A stretch of 64,000 nucleotides of DNA from VXYL01 sp965199875. Lineage in GTDB: Bacteria > Pseudomonadota > Gammaproteobacteria > Pseudomonadales > Azotimanducaceae. The notes below the pieces were generated by a model that saw nothing but the letters and a program-made list of their open reading frames with translations, was not told the origin of the DNA and did no database searches. The position numbers were made by a program, and so were the translations under genes. Shown here piece by piece: positions 53,728-62,387 of the stretch. Position 1 is the stretch's first letter; each line of letters starts with the position of its first letter. Location: the NCBI GenBank assembly GCA_965199875.1, contig OZ241346.1:4030001-4094000 (forward strand). The letters run 5' to 3'.

Positions 53728-56249
53728 TTCTCAAGGAGTATCAGAAGACCGCGCTGCAAGCCGTGCGGACGTTCCTTGACCTGCTCGTCGAACAACGGCA
53801 GAAAGAACCGAGGGCACGGGAGATGGACATTCCCTTCCATTGGGTCAGTGAGGCGTGGGAAAAAGCTCGCACCGGCCGCGACTATGTGCGACGCAAGAAC
53901 GGCCTTGGCGAGCCGCTGCCCACCTTCTGCTTGAAGATTCCCACCGGCGGCGGCAAGACGCTGCTCGCCACCAAGGTGATCGACTTGGTGAACACCCACT
54001 ACCGCCGCCAGCAAGCTGGCCTGGTGCTGTGGATCGTGCCCACCACGCAGATCTACAACCAAACCCTGAAGGCGCTGAAGGACCGCGACCATCCCTACCG
54101 CCAGCAACTCGATGTTTCCTCCGCCGGCAAGACGCTGATCTTGGAGAAGAACACCGGCTTCAAGCCGCAGGACGTGCGCGAACGCCTCTGCGTGCTGCTG
54201 CTCATGCTGCCGTCCGCCAACCGCGAGACGAAGGAACAACTGCGGATGTTTCGGGACAGCGGCGGATTCGACAGCTTCTTCCCGAGAGAGGACGACGCCA
54301 CCGCCCAGGAGAAGCTGCTCGCCGACGTGCCGAACTTGGACACCTTCGAGTCCGCAAGCGGTGTGTGGGGCAGGCAGGCCAAGACGTCGCTGGGCAACAC
54401 GCTACGCCTGTTGCAGCCGCTCGTCATCCTCGACGAAGGCCACAAGGCGTACAGCCAAGGCGCCAAGAAGACGCTGGAAGGCTTCAACCCGTCCATGATC
54501 GTCGAACTCTCGGCCACGCCGCCCAAGGAAGCCAACGTGCTGGTGGAAATCACCGGCCAGGCGCTGAACGCCGAGGAGATGATCAAGCTGGACTTGAACA
54601 TCCACAACAAGACGAGCACGGATTGGCACGACACGCTGCTGGCCGCCATCGAACACCGCAAATCCTTGGAAGCCAAGGCGCGGGAACACGAAGCGGAGAC
54701 CGGCGCCTACATCCGCCCCATCTGCCTGGTGCAGGTGGAGCGCACCGGTCGGGAGCAACGGCAGGCGGGTTTCATTCACGCCGAGGACGTGCGCGAATAC
54801 TTGCTGCGCCACCCGGAGATCAGCGCCGAGCAAGTGGCGGTGAAGACCAGCCAACGCGACGAATTGAAGGAAGTGGACGAAGCGGGCGGGCTGCTCTCCC
54901 GCGATTGCCCGATCCGCTTCATCATCACCAAGCAGGCGTTGCAGGAAGGCTGGGACTGCTCCTTCGCCTATGTGCTGGCCATCCTCACCAACCCCGGCTC
55001 CAAGAGCGCGCTGACGCAGCTGGTCGGGCGCATCCTGCGCCAGCCCTATGCCTGCAAGACGCATGTGCAGGAGCTGGACGAAAGCCATGTGTACTGCTTC
55101 CAACGCAATGCCAACGACCTGCTGCGGGATGTTCGCAAGGGATTCGGGCTAGAGGGCTTGCAGGGTTTGGAGGGGCGCGTGAAAGCCGATGCGGAAGAGC
55201 GGCCCGGCGGCTTGGTCGTCTCCGAACAACGCGAGCGGTTTCGCCAAGCGGCGGCGAGCCTGGTGCTGCCGACGTTCATGATCCGCGACGGCCGGCGTTG
55301 GCGGCTGGTGCATTACGAAGCGGACATCCTCTCCCGCATCCCGTGGGACGAAGTGGACGTGAGCCCGCTGTTCAGCTTGGACTTGCAGGCCCAAGGCAGC
55401 AAGGACGTGACGCTGCGCGCCGGGCTGGATTTCGAGCCGCTGTTCGCTGATGCGGATGCGGTTGGGGAACCGGCGAGCGCGGAGTCCGGCGTCATCGACA
55501 CCTACTTCGCCGCCAGCCACCTGCTGGACGCCATGCCGAACCCCTGGCGCGGCGCCGAAGCCACCGAGCGCGTCTTCAACGCCTTGCTCGAGAAGCATCC
55601 CCGCGAGAAAGTGCAGGCCAACACGGTGTTCATCCTCGAAGAACTCCGCAAGCGCCTAGAAGCCGAGCGCGACCGTTTGTCCCAGCGCGTGTTCGCCGAA
55701 CTCCTCGACGCCGGCACGATGCGCTTCATCGTCGTCACCGACGACCTGCAGTTCAACCGCCCGCCGCAACGCATCGAGTCGCCCGCCACCGAGCGCCAAG
55801 CCAACCGCGAAGATGCCAGCCCGTACCAACTCGGCCTCTTCGAGCGCGTGAGCGAAGGCGAGCTCAACGGCCTGGAGAACAAGGTCGCCACCTACTTGGA
55901 CACCCAAGCCCGCCTCTTCTTCTGGTACCGCAACCGCGCCCGCAAGGACTACTACGTCCAAGGCTGGAAACCCCAACGCATCTACGCCGACTTCATCCTC
56001 ACCCTGCAACCCGACGAACCAAACCAAGACGATGAGTTCCACCAAGTGTTCGTGGTGGAGACGAAAGGGATGCACTTGAAGGAAGCGGTAGACACGGCCT
56101 ACAAGCGTTCGGTCTTCGACATCTGTTCGAAACACGCGAGGAAAGCGGATTGGGCCGAGTTCGTGCCGGCCATGCAGGGGAAGGTGGTGCGATACGAGGT
56201 GGTGGACGAGGAGGAATGGGAGCAGCGGTTGAACGGGATGTTCGCTTGA
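53724..56249 (+). CDS. res: Type III restriction enzyme, Res subunit
   Basis: The 841-residue protein has SF2 helicase motifs (KIPTGGGKTLLA, VILDEGHKAYS, ELSATPP, TQLVGRILRQP) and, near the C-terminus, an endonuclease core IYADFILTLQ ... VVETKGMHLKEA with the D and ExK of PD-(D/E)XK. With Mod it translocates along DNA and cuts between head-to-head unmethylated sites. The ATG overlaps the Mod stop (ATGA), so it is co-translated. All catalytic motifs look intact. The next gene converges 50 bp away. Confidence 0.95.
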   Translation: MILKEYQKTALQAVRTFLDLLVEQRQKEPRAREMDIPFHWVSEAWEKARTGRDYVRRKNGLGEPLPTFCLKIPTGGGKTLLATKVIDLVNTHYRRQQAGLVLWIVPTTQIYNQTLKALKDRDHPYRQQLDVSSAGKTLILEKNTGFKPQDVRERLCVLLLMLPSANRETKEQLRMFRDSGGFDSFFPREDDATAQEKLLADVPNLDTFESASGVWGRQAKTSLGNTLRLLQPLVILDEGHKAYSQGAKKTLEGFNPSMIVELSATPPKEANVLVEITGQALNAEEMIKLDLNIHNKTSTDWHDTLLAAIEHRKSLEAKAREHEAETGAYIRPICLVQVERTGREQRQAGFIHAEDVREYLLRHPEISAEQVAVKTSQRDELKEVDEAGGLLSRDCPIRFIITKQALQEGWDCSFAYVLAILTNPGSKSALTQLVGRILRQPYACKTHVQELDESHVYCFQRNANDLLRDVRKGFGLEGLQGLEGRVKADAEERPGGLVVSEQRERFRQAAASLVLPTFMIRDGRRWRLVHYEADILSRIPWDEVDVSPLFSLDLQAQGSKDVTLRAGLDFEPLFADADAVGEPASAESGVIDTYFAASHLLDAMPNPWRGAEATERVFNALLEKHPREKVQANTVFILEELRKRLEAERDRLSQRVFAELLDAGTMRFIVVTDDLQFNRPPQRIESPATERQANREDASPYQLGLFERVSEGELNGLENKVATYLDTQARLFFWYRNRARKDYYVQGWKPQRIYADFILTLQPDEPNQDDEFHQVFVVETKGMHLKEAVDTAYKRSVFDICSKHARKADWAEFVPAMQGKVVRYEVVDEEEWEQRLNGMFA

Positions 56250-56299
56250 GGCTTGCTGTGAACGATGCCTGCTCGGCCACTTGGAGCATGCCTTCTCAG

Positions 56300-56704
56300 T
56301 CAGAGCTCAAGCATCTCGCAGAACGCCCGCGGCGTTACCGCCCGCACACCCCGTAGACACTTCGTGGGGAAGTGCTTGAGGTTGCCCGTCACCAAGCAGT
56401 CGGCGTCAGATGCGATGGCGACTTCAATGAACATCCCGTCGGAGGGATCGGGTAGAGGGAGGTTGAGAGGAGGTGTCAGCGTAGGCTCGCCGTGCGCCTC
56501 AAGGAACTCCAATAGGTTGGCCACTTGCGTGGCGTCGAAGCCGAACTTGCTGCGCGCCAACACGCCTCGGTATTCGGACAGGATGCGTTCATCGAGGCAA
56601 ACCAGTGCGCTGCTCGACAATATGCACCGCAAGACCGCCGCCGGAGCGCCTTCGGGCGACAGTAGGCCAGACACCAGAACATTGGTGTCGACGACGATCT
56701 TCAA
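56300..56704 (-). CDS. PIN-domain ribonuclease (toxin)
   Basis: The 134-residue protein starts KIVVDTNVLVSGLL (first acidic residue), has LVCLDERILSEYRGVL and ends with DPSDGMFIEVAIASDADCLVTGN: the Asp set of PIN RNases such as VapC/PRORP-like toxins. The start is TTG 56704, overlapping the stop of the STAND-TPR gene (TTGA). No separate antitoxin gene precedes it; the upstream protein's tail seems to fill that role. Confidence 0.88.
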   Translation of the reverse strand: MKIVVDTNVLVSGLLSPEGAPAAVLRCILSSSALVCLDERILSEYRGVLARSKFGFDATQVANLLEFLEAHGEPTLTPPLNLPLPDPSDGMFIEVAIASDADCLVTGNLKHFPTKCLRGVRAVTPRAFCEMLEL

Positions 56705-59508
56705 CTGCCCTTCCGTTCCTTGCGGAACGCTTGGATTTCCTCGTCCACATCGCCCATGGTGAGCTCATCGAGTCCGCGCCGAGCCGCATCGCGCTGAAGA
56801 CTGCGCAGGGCGTCCGTGGCTCGGCGAGCTTTCCTCATCTCCGCCAACTTCCGCCGGATATCTTCAGCAACCTCGGAGACTTCCTCAGGAACTCGAGGAT
56901 TAAGGCCCACTTCCCTTTCTAGCGCTGTCGTCAGCGGCCATAGAAGCTCCACCGCCGGTGACTCTAGGATCAACTCGCGCATCTGCTCTGCGCCGAGGTC
57001 AATGCTGAATTTCAGCAGAGCACCAAAGATACGGAGTGGCGAATCGAGCTCCGGTAGGATTGTCAGCAACACCGCAGCGTCCCGTCGTTGTGCAGGACGA
57101 TTCAAATCGGTTAGGACGGTGAATTTAACGTCAATGGCGTCCGCCACCTGCTCAAAGAACGCAGGCGTCCCACCCTCGCCAAACCGGCACACCACCACGT
57201 CGCAGGCAGCCAGCGCCTCCTCGTATCGATTCATCCCACCAAGGGTCGCTCCCTTGTGGACGAGCGCCCTCGCCACCAGTTCGAGAAGCTCCGGCGTTTC
57301 GCTCTCGCCGAACCGGCGGAGGACTTCGTCGTGGGAGGCCAATGCTTCGTCCAGCCTGTTCAGTTTGCCGAGCGTCGCGCCCTTGTTGACGAGGGCCTGC
57401 CCCACCCGTTCGAGAAGCTCCGGCGTCTCGCGCTCCCCGAACCGGCGGAGGATTTCGTCGTAGGCCGCCAGTGCTTCTTCCGGCTTGCCCAGCGTGCCAA
57501 GCATGGAGCCCTTGCAGAAGAGGGTCTCCGCCACCAGTTGGACGAACTCCGACCCCTCGCTCTCGCACAATCGTCGCAGCACCTCGTCGTAGGCGGCCAA
57601 TCCTTCTTCCTGTCGGTCTAGCCTACCAAGAGTGAACCCTTTGTTGACCAGGGCCCGCATCGCCGGCTCCAACAGCAGTTTTGGCGTCTCGCTCTCGCCG
57701 AACCGGCGGAGGGTTTCATCGTAGGTGGCCAGTGCTTCCTCTGGCCTGTTTAATTCGCCCAGCGTCCAGCCCTTGCAGACAAGGGCCTGCGCCACCTTTT
57801 CGAGAAGCTCGGGCATCTCGCTCTCGCCGAACCGGCGCAGGAGTTCGTCGTAGGTGGTCAGTTCCTCCTCCCGCCTGCCCAATGCACCAAGCGCAAGGCC
57901 CTTTTGGAAGAGGGCACCCGCCACCTCCTCGAGAAGCTCGGGCATCTCGCTCTCGCCGAACCGGCGCAGGAGTTCGTCGTAGGTGGTCAGTTCTTCCCCC
58001 CGCCTGCCCAGTGCGCGAAGCATGCGGCCTTTGTTGATGAGCGTGGCGGCCACTCCTACTAGGAGCTCCGGCGTCTGGGCCGCGCCAAACCGTCTCAACA
58101 GTTCGTTGAGGGTTGCCAGTGCATCCTCATTTCGATTTCGTCTCCAAAGTGCTTCACCTTGCTCGAACAGCTCTCTTGCTGCCGCAATTTCGGCATCAGC
58201 TGAGCCTTCGCCACTCGCGTCGTTCCCTTCTTCGGGCTGGTGCGCCCGCACCGACATTTCTATCAGTCTTGCGGAGGCGGATAGATACTGCGATCGTGCC
58301 TCTGGTGATACTTCTTCCGCTTCAAGCGCAATGCGAGCGCCGATTTCTTTCAGCTCGTCAGGCGAGTAATAGGCATCCATGAATCGGATTAGCACTTCAA
58401 CCAAGCGATCCTGTCCTCGACGCAGCAGGTAGTAGATGTTGTACATGCGCTCGCTCAGGTAGTACTGCTTGCGTCGGGTGCTGCCGCCGTCGAGCCGAAC
58501 AACGCCTCGTTCTATGAGGCGCGCGAGCTGGGCACTGCACTTGCTTGTTTCGAGTCTTGCCCGTTCGGCCACTTCCTTGGTGAGCGCGGGCTTCCAGATG
58601 TCCGCAAGCGCCAGATAGACGCGGCGCTCTTGGGCCGGGAGCGATTCGAGATGGCTCTTGAAGTACTCCGTGTGGTCGTCCACCAGATCGAACACGCTGT
58701 CCATGAGTTCTCGGAAAGAGAGGCCGGCACCGAAACGAGCCACGATCGCCAGCAAGCGCGGGCTGCCGCCGGTGAGTATTTCCAATGAACGGATCGTATT
58801 CGTGGGGCGGCTCTGGCCAGCTACCGTTTCCCAGAGGGCCGCGCACTCGGCGGTATCCAGAGGGGGCAGCGTGAGTACCCGAAACTGGTCGTACAGCGCA
58901 TGGTCGGGATGATCGATTTCGTCGAACCGACTCGTCGCACTGGCGAGCAGGATGATGCGCGGTTCGGTTTGCAGGATCGTGCGCAGCCAGTCTGCGTCCC
59001 GATCCATCATGTCTCGAAGCATCATGTTCAGGTTCTCGACCATCAGCACCAGTCGCTTGCCTTCGCGGTCGGCGAAGTCCAACAACGTGGCGAGGCAACG
59101 CTCGCCAAGCATCTGATCGTCTTGGATCGTGCGTAGGTCGGCGAGCGTTCCGTGCAGATTCGGCGCATCCTCTCGTTCCGGTGCTTGGATGGTCAAGCGC
59201 GCCAAGCACTCCAGCCAGAACTCGCCGGCGGTGCTCACCTCGTAGCTTTCCTCGGCAAAGACGATGGGGAAGAACGCAGCTGCCAGATCGGCGTCGCGGC
59301 GCACCTCCACGGCCACGCGCAGCAGCAGGCTCGTCTTGCCACTGCCGCGAGGGCCGATGACGATCTGGTGCTTGTTCGAGTTGCCCGTGCATTCACGCAG
59401 CATCTCGACCATCGACTGGAACTCGTGCGTCCGTACGCAGAACGACGCCACCAGCTGGTCGTCGCTCAAGAATCCGGGGTTGTACTTGCGGGCGGGCGTG
59501 GCGGTCAC
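56701..59508 (-). CDS. STAND-like ATPase with TPR repeats and an antitoxin-like C-terminal tail
   Basis: The 935-residue protein has an AAA/STAND ATPase (about residues 1-300) with VIGPRGSGKTSLLLR (Walker A) and KRLVLMVENLN in the Walker B position (Glu-Asn rather than Asp-Glu), then TGGSPRLLAI and a winged-helix region (about 300-380). About eight TPR-like repeats follow (about 446-796). The last 40 residues (LRSLQRDAARRGLDELTMGD...FRKERKGS) resemble the C-termini of small antitoxins paired with PIN toxins. The start is GTG 59508. The stop overlaps the PIN gene. A plausible reading is a sensor that holds the toxin until its TPR part detects a signal. Confidence 0.8.
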   Translation of the reverse strand: MTATPARKYNPGFLSDDQLVASFCVRTHEFQSMVEMLRECTGNSNKHQIVIGPRGSGKTSLLLRVAVEVRRDADLAAAFFPIVFAEESYEVSTAGEFWLECLARLTIQAPEREDAPNLHGTLADLRTIQDDQMLGERCLATLLDFADREGKRLVLMVENLNMMLRDMMDRDADWLRTILQTEPRIILLASATSRFDEIDHPDHALYDQFRVLTLPPLDTAECAALWETVAGQSRPTNTIRSLEILTGGSPRLLAIVARFGAGLSFRELMDSVFDLVDDHTEYFKSHLESLPAQERRVYLALADIWKPALTKEVAERARLETSKCSAQLARLIERGVVRLDGGSTRRKQYYLSERMYNIYYLLRRGQDRLVEVLIRFMDAYYSPDELKEIGARIALEAEEVSPEARSQYLSASARLIEMSVRAHQPEEGNDASGEGSADAEIAAARELFEQGEALWRRNRNEDALATLNELLRRFGAAQTPELLVGVAATLINKGRMLRALGRRGEELTTYDELLRRFGESEMPELLEEVAGALFQKGLALGALGRREEELTTYDELLRRFGESEMPELLEKVAQALVCKGWTLGELNRPEEALATYDETLRRFGESETPKLLLEPAMRALVNKGFTLGRLDRQEEGLAAYDEVLRRLCESEGSEFVQLVAETLFCKGSMLGTLGKPEEALAAYDEILRRFGERETPELLERVGQALVNKGATLGKLNRLDEALASHDEVLRRFGESETPELLELVARALVHKGATLGGMNRYEEALAACDVVVCRFGEGGTPAFFEQVADAIDVKFTVLTDLNRPAQRRDAAVLLTILPELDSPLRIFGALLKFSIDLGAEQMRELILESPAVELLWPLTTALEREVGLNPRVPEEVSEVAEDIRRKLAEMRKARRATDALRSLQRDAARRGLDELTMGDVDEEIQAFRKERKGS
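57140..58170 (-). repeat. Tandem DNA repeat encoding TPR units (about 129 bp)
   Basis: Inside the STAND-TPR gene about eight units of 43-44 codons recur, each with a core such as KGATLGKLNRLDEALA and DEVLRRFGESETPELLE. The nucleotide identity of several adjacent units is high (see 57,800-58,000), so copy number could change by slippage or recombination. Confidence 0.85.
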
Positions 59509-59647
59509 AGCTTGGCGCTCCCGGCAGAGCCAGTGCCCGGTGACCGCGCCGCGAGGGCCGCAAGCTCCGCCTTACGGTCGAAGAAGCCGTTCCCTTCGAC
59601 CCAGTTTCCACCTGCCTTCTTCATCAGCACACCGTTCCAACAGCTTC

Positions 59648-59686
59648 GTTGGCAACAGTATTGTTGGCAACGTCGGCGTTGTCAAC
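59648..59686. promoter_or_regulatory. Three GTTGNCAAC repeats spaced 15 bp
   Basis: GTTGGCAAC at 59648-59656, GTTGGCAAC at 59663-59671 and GTTGTCAAC at 59678-59686 are near-palindromic and start exactly 15 bp apart. They lie about 140 bp upstream of the STAND-TPR start (59508). The layout suggests an operator bound by a multimeric regulator, possibly the antitoxin-like protein; this is inference. Confidence 0.6.
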
Positions 59687-59830
59687 GGGCGGGAAACCGC
59701 CGTTGCAAGTCGACGCAAGACAGTAGAGCGCCTAGGTGCGGACACCAAGCAACCGGCTCCTCGTCGCTTCTCAGCAGGCCGTGACGCTCCAGCTTCGCCT
59801 CGAACGGGGCGCTGCCTGCCTCCTGCAGGT

Positions 59831-59990
59831 AAGTATCGAGCGCTGCCAACGGAGGTGCAGGTGGCTCTCCACCTCGTTGAAGAGGACGATCGCCTGCCGC
59901 GTCGACGGGCGGCCGGTTTGCTTCGCGGCCAACTGATGTTCGCTGCGCGCCCAGGTGGGCACATGGGCAAGCGCCACCGTGCGGCGGACG
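59831..59990 (-). pseudogene. Remnant of an AAA ATPase (AAA_21/OLD-like)
   Basis: A minus-strand segment reads RRTVALAHVPTWARSEHQL followed by RPSTRQAIVLFNEVESHLHLRW, which resembles the Walker B and HPRWQ region of AAA_21 ATPases (usually DEIEAHLHPRWQ). It then breaks up into other frames (LDTYLQEAGSAPFEAKLE). The 622-bp stretch 59509-60130 otherwise holds only the operator-like repeats and no intact gene. Confidence 0.6.
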
Positions 59991-60130
59991 CCGGCAGACG
60001 CGTGAAGGACGGAACCGCGCCGGCATGGTGTAGCTGCCAGCTTCAAGCGTTCAAGCTTCGGTTTCTCGCAGACCCATCCGCTTAGGCACTCTTCGCCCCT
60101 TGCTGCTGACGTCTGAGGGCGCTTGCCTCG

Positions 60131-60916
60131 CTAGCCGTAGCTGACGTTCATGCCTTCGCGAACGTCGTTGTTCACGCCGTACTGGGGGATCGGATAGCGC
60201 AGTCCGTTGCGCGACAGCCGTTCCAAGCCTTCGACGACTTTCGGCAGATAGGCCGGAGGAATCGCCATCAGCATTTCGTCTTCCATCACGCCGCCGTAGC
60301 GGCGTTCCGCGAAGCAGGGGATCGACAGGCTGGGCTCGCCGGTGGCCAAGGCCCGTCCCCAGGAGTCGGCGCATGCGGATTCGCCGACGCAGCCCCACTC
60401 GAGCTTCTTGTAGCCGGTCCACTGCAAGCCGTTGATGAACAGGATCATTTGCGCAGGCGTCGCGTAGATCAGAGCGATGTCCGGCGGTTGCAGCCGGCCG
60501 CTGGCCAGCGGGCTTACCGCCAGCGCCTCGTGCTCGCCGAAGGGCGCCAGGTCCATCGCCCGCTGGTGCTTGGCGGCTTCCTCGGCGTCGGCGTACCAGA
60601 CGCCGGCCATGCGCTTGCCGGAGAGCCACTCGTCGTCGGCGGGCGCCAGGCCCACGACCGTCCGGCACTGGTCGCCTACCAGATCGTCGGCGGTGATGCC
60701 GACGGTCCAGCCGTTGCGGCTGGCCTGGCCGACGATCTGGTCCGTGGTGTGGACGTGCTTCGGGCGGCGAATGCGCGGCACAGCTTCCATTTCCCGGACG
60801 GTCTTGAACCGTTTCATGCCGATGGGCGTGGTGCGCAGGCGCAGCAGGCGGTTCAGGTCCGCAACCAGGCCGGGCCAGTCGATGTCCGCAAGGTCGGTAG
60901 CGATCAACGCGCTCAT
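60131..60916 (-). CDS. DUF169 family protein
   Basis: The 261-residue protein has the DUF169 pattern: LRLRTTPIGMKRF, conserved Cys in DDLVGDQCRTVVGL, EWGCVGESACADSWG and PCFAERRYGGVMEDEMLMAIP. The family's biochemical role is poorly known; the Cys-rich segments suggest metal or Fe-S binding. The start is ATG 60916. It may form an operon with the decayed enoyl-CoA hydratase gene before it. Confidence 0.88.
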   Translation of the reverse strand: MSALIATDLADIDWPGLVADLNRLLRLRTTPIGMKRFKTVREMEAVPRIRRPKHVHTTDQIVGQASRNGWTVGITADDLVGDQCRTVVGLAPADDEWLSGKRMAGVWYADAEEAAKHQRAMDLAPFGEHEALAVSPLASGRLQPPDIALIYATPAQMILFINGLQWTGYKKLEWGCVGESACADSWGRALATGEPSLSIPCFAERRYGGVMEDEMLMAIPPAYLPKVVEGLERLSRNGLRYPIPQYGVNNDVREGMNVSYG

Positions 60917-60930
60917 CAGTGGGCCTCCGT

Positions 60931-61089
60931 CTAGTCGAGCTGCAGCCGGGCGAAGCTGGGCGGTCGCCGGTCCATGAACGACTTGACGCCCTCGTTGAAG
61001 TCGCTGCGCTCCAGCCTTTCGTCCATCAGCCGGTTCATGGTGATGACCGCCGCCGGGCCGTCCACCTCGTAGAGAATGTCCTGGTACAT
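60931..61089 (-). pseudogene. Enoyl-CoA hydratase remnant with an internal deletion
   Basis: The frame starts MYQDILYEVDGPAAVITMNR, the usual first 20 residues of an enoyl-CoA hydratase/isomerase, and then jumps straight to ERSDFNEGVKSFMDRRPPSF, the usual C-terminus. About 200 residues, including the whole active site, are missing. It is therefore almost certainly non-functional. Confidence 0.8.
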
Positions 61090-61201
61090 GGGGTCTTGTC
61101 CTCGCCGCCGCGCGTACACGGCTTCAATGTACTCGAATCCAAGAGCAGCTTGTAGGCGTTGGTATAAGATTCGGCTTGTGGCCTTAGGCGGACGACCGCA
61201 A

Positions 61202-62353
61202 GTGGCAGACAATTCCCACGTTCAGAAGGCGCGAGCGCTGACGCCGCTGATTCGCTCCCACGCCGACGAAGCCGAACGCCGCCGACACCTGCCGCGCCCG
61301 GTGGCCGAGGCGTTTGCCCGCAACGGCCTCTACCGGCTGGCGGGAACGCCGGACATCCACGGTGCGGACGCGGATTCGACGACGCAAATCCAGGTCATCG
61401 AAGCCGCATCCCGCGCGGACGGCAGCGCCGGCTGGAATCTGATGATCGGCATCGAGACCTTCGGCCTGATCGGCCCTGGCTTCCGCGATCGCTGCCCGGA
61501 GCTCATTGCGGATCCCATGACCATCATGGCCAGTTCCACGGCGGCCGTGGGACGGGCGCAGCGCGATGGCGATGGTTGGCGGGTGTCCGGGCAGTGGCAG
61601 TTCGTCAGCGGCATCCACAACGCGCAGATATTCGGCGCAACGGTGCGGCTGTACGACGGCGACGGCGACGAACCAGCGGTGGAAGGCAACCGCTATGCCG
61701 TGGTGCCGGAGGGCGAGTTCGAGATCGTCGACACCTGGCACGTTGGCGGCTTGCGCGGCTCCGGCTCCCACGACGTGCGCCTGCGCGACGTCTTCGTGCC
61801 GGAGGAGCGCATCATCGCTCCCCTCGGCGGCAACGAGGCGACCACGCCCCAGCTGCGCTTGCCGCTGGGCAATCGTCTGGCCTACAACAAGGCCGCGGTG
61901 GCCGTCGGCATCGCCCGCGCCGGCATCGACGCGTTCGTGGAACTCGCCACGCGCAAGCAGCCGCGCTTCACCACCCGAACGCTGCGCGATCGGCCCTTCG
62001 CCCAGCGCGCCATCGCCCACGCCGAAGCGCGCTTGATCGGCGCCCGGGCGGCGCTCCTCGAACGCGCCGAAGCCAGCTGGGCGACCGTGCTGGCCGGCGA
62101 CGAAGTGGCGCCCCGCCAGCGCGCCATCTTCCACATCGTCGCCTCGGACGCCGCCCGTGCCGCGGTGGAAGTGGTGGAGACGCTGTGCGAAGCGGCTGGC
62201 ACTTCCGCCAATCGCATCGGCGAACCTCTCGAACGCATCGCTCGGGACGTGCGCGTGGTGCGCCAGCACGCCACGGTGGCGCCGCATCTCATCGAAGACG
62301 CCGGGCGGACGCTGCTCGGCCTGGAGGCGGAGTCCTTCGTCGTCAGGTCGTAG
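61202..62353 (+). CDS. Acyl-CoA dehydrogenase-fold flavin monooxygenase
   Basis: The protein of about 383 residues has the acyl-CoA dehydrogenase/HpaB-like plan: IEAASRADGSAGWNL, ADPMTIMASSTAAVGRAQRD, GWRVSGQWQFVSGIHNAQIF and GGLRGSGSHDVRLRDVFVPEERI. The last motif is typical of two-component monooxygenases of the NcnH/HsaA type more than of true dehydrogenases. The start is GTG 61202; GTG 61178 is possible. A TATAAGAT-like -10 lies near 61160. The substrate is unknown. Confidence 0.85.
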   Translation: MADNSHVQKARALTPLIRSHADEAERRRHLPRPVAEAFARNGLYRLAGTPDIHGADADSTTQIQVIEAASRADGSAGWNLMIGIETFGLIGPGFRDRCPELIADPMTIMASSTAAVGRAQRDGDGWRVSGQWQFVSGIHNAQIFGATVRLYDGDGDEPAVEGNRYAVVPEGEFEIVDTWHVGGLRGSGSHDVRLRDVFVPEERIIAPLGGNEATTPQLRLPLGNRLAYNKAAVAVGIARAGIDAFVELATRKQPRFTTRTLRDRPFAQRAIAHAEARLIGARAALLERAEASWATVLAGDEVAPRQRAIFHIVASDAARAAVEVVETLCEAAGTSANRIGEPLERIARDVRVVRQHATVAPHLIEDAGRTLLGLEAESFVVRS

Positions 62354-62387
62354 TGAGGTTTCCTCCGCGCTCGCCCCAAGGCGAAGG

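Noticed and set aside
52099..56249. Type I restriction system
   Set aside because: There is no HsdS subunit, and Mod/Res have the sizes and motifs of type III.
46842..59508. Prophage or integrative element carrying the defence genes
   Set aside because: No integrase, attachment repeats, phage structural genes or tRNA flank are visible in the window.
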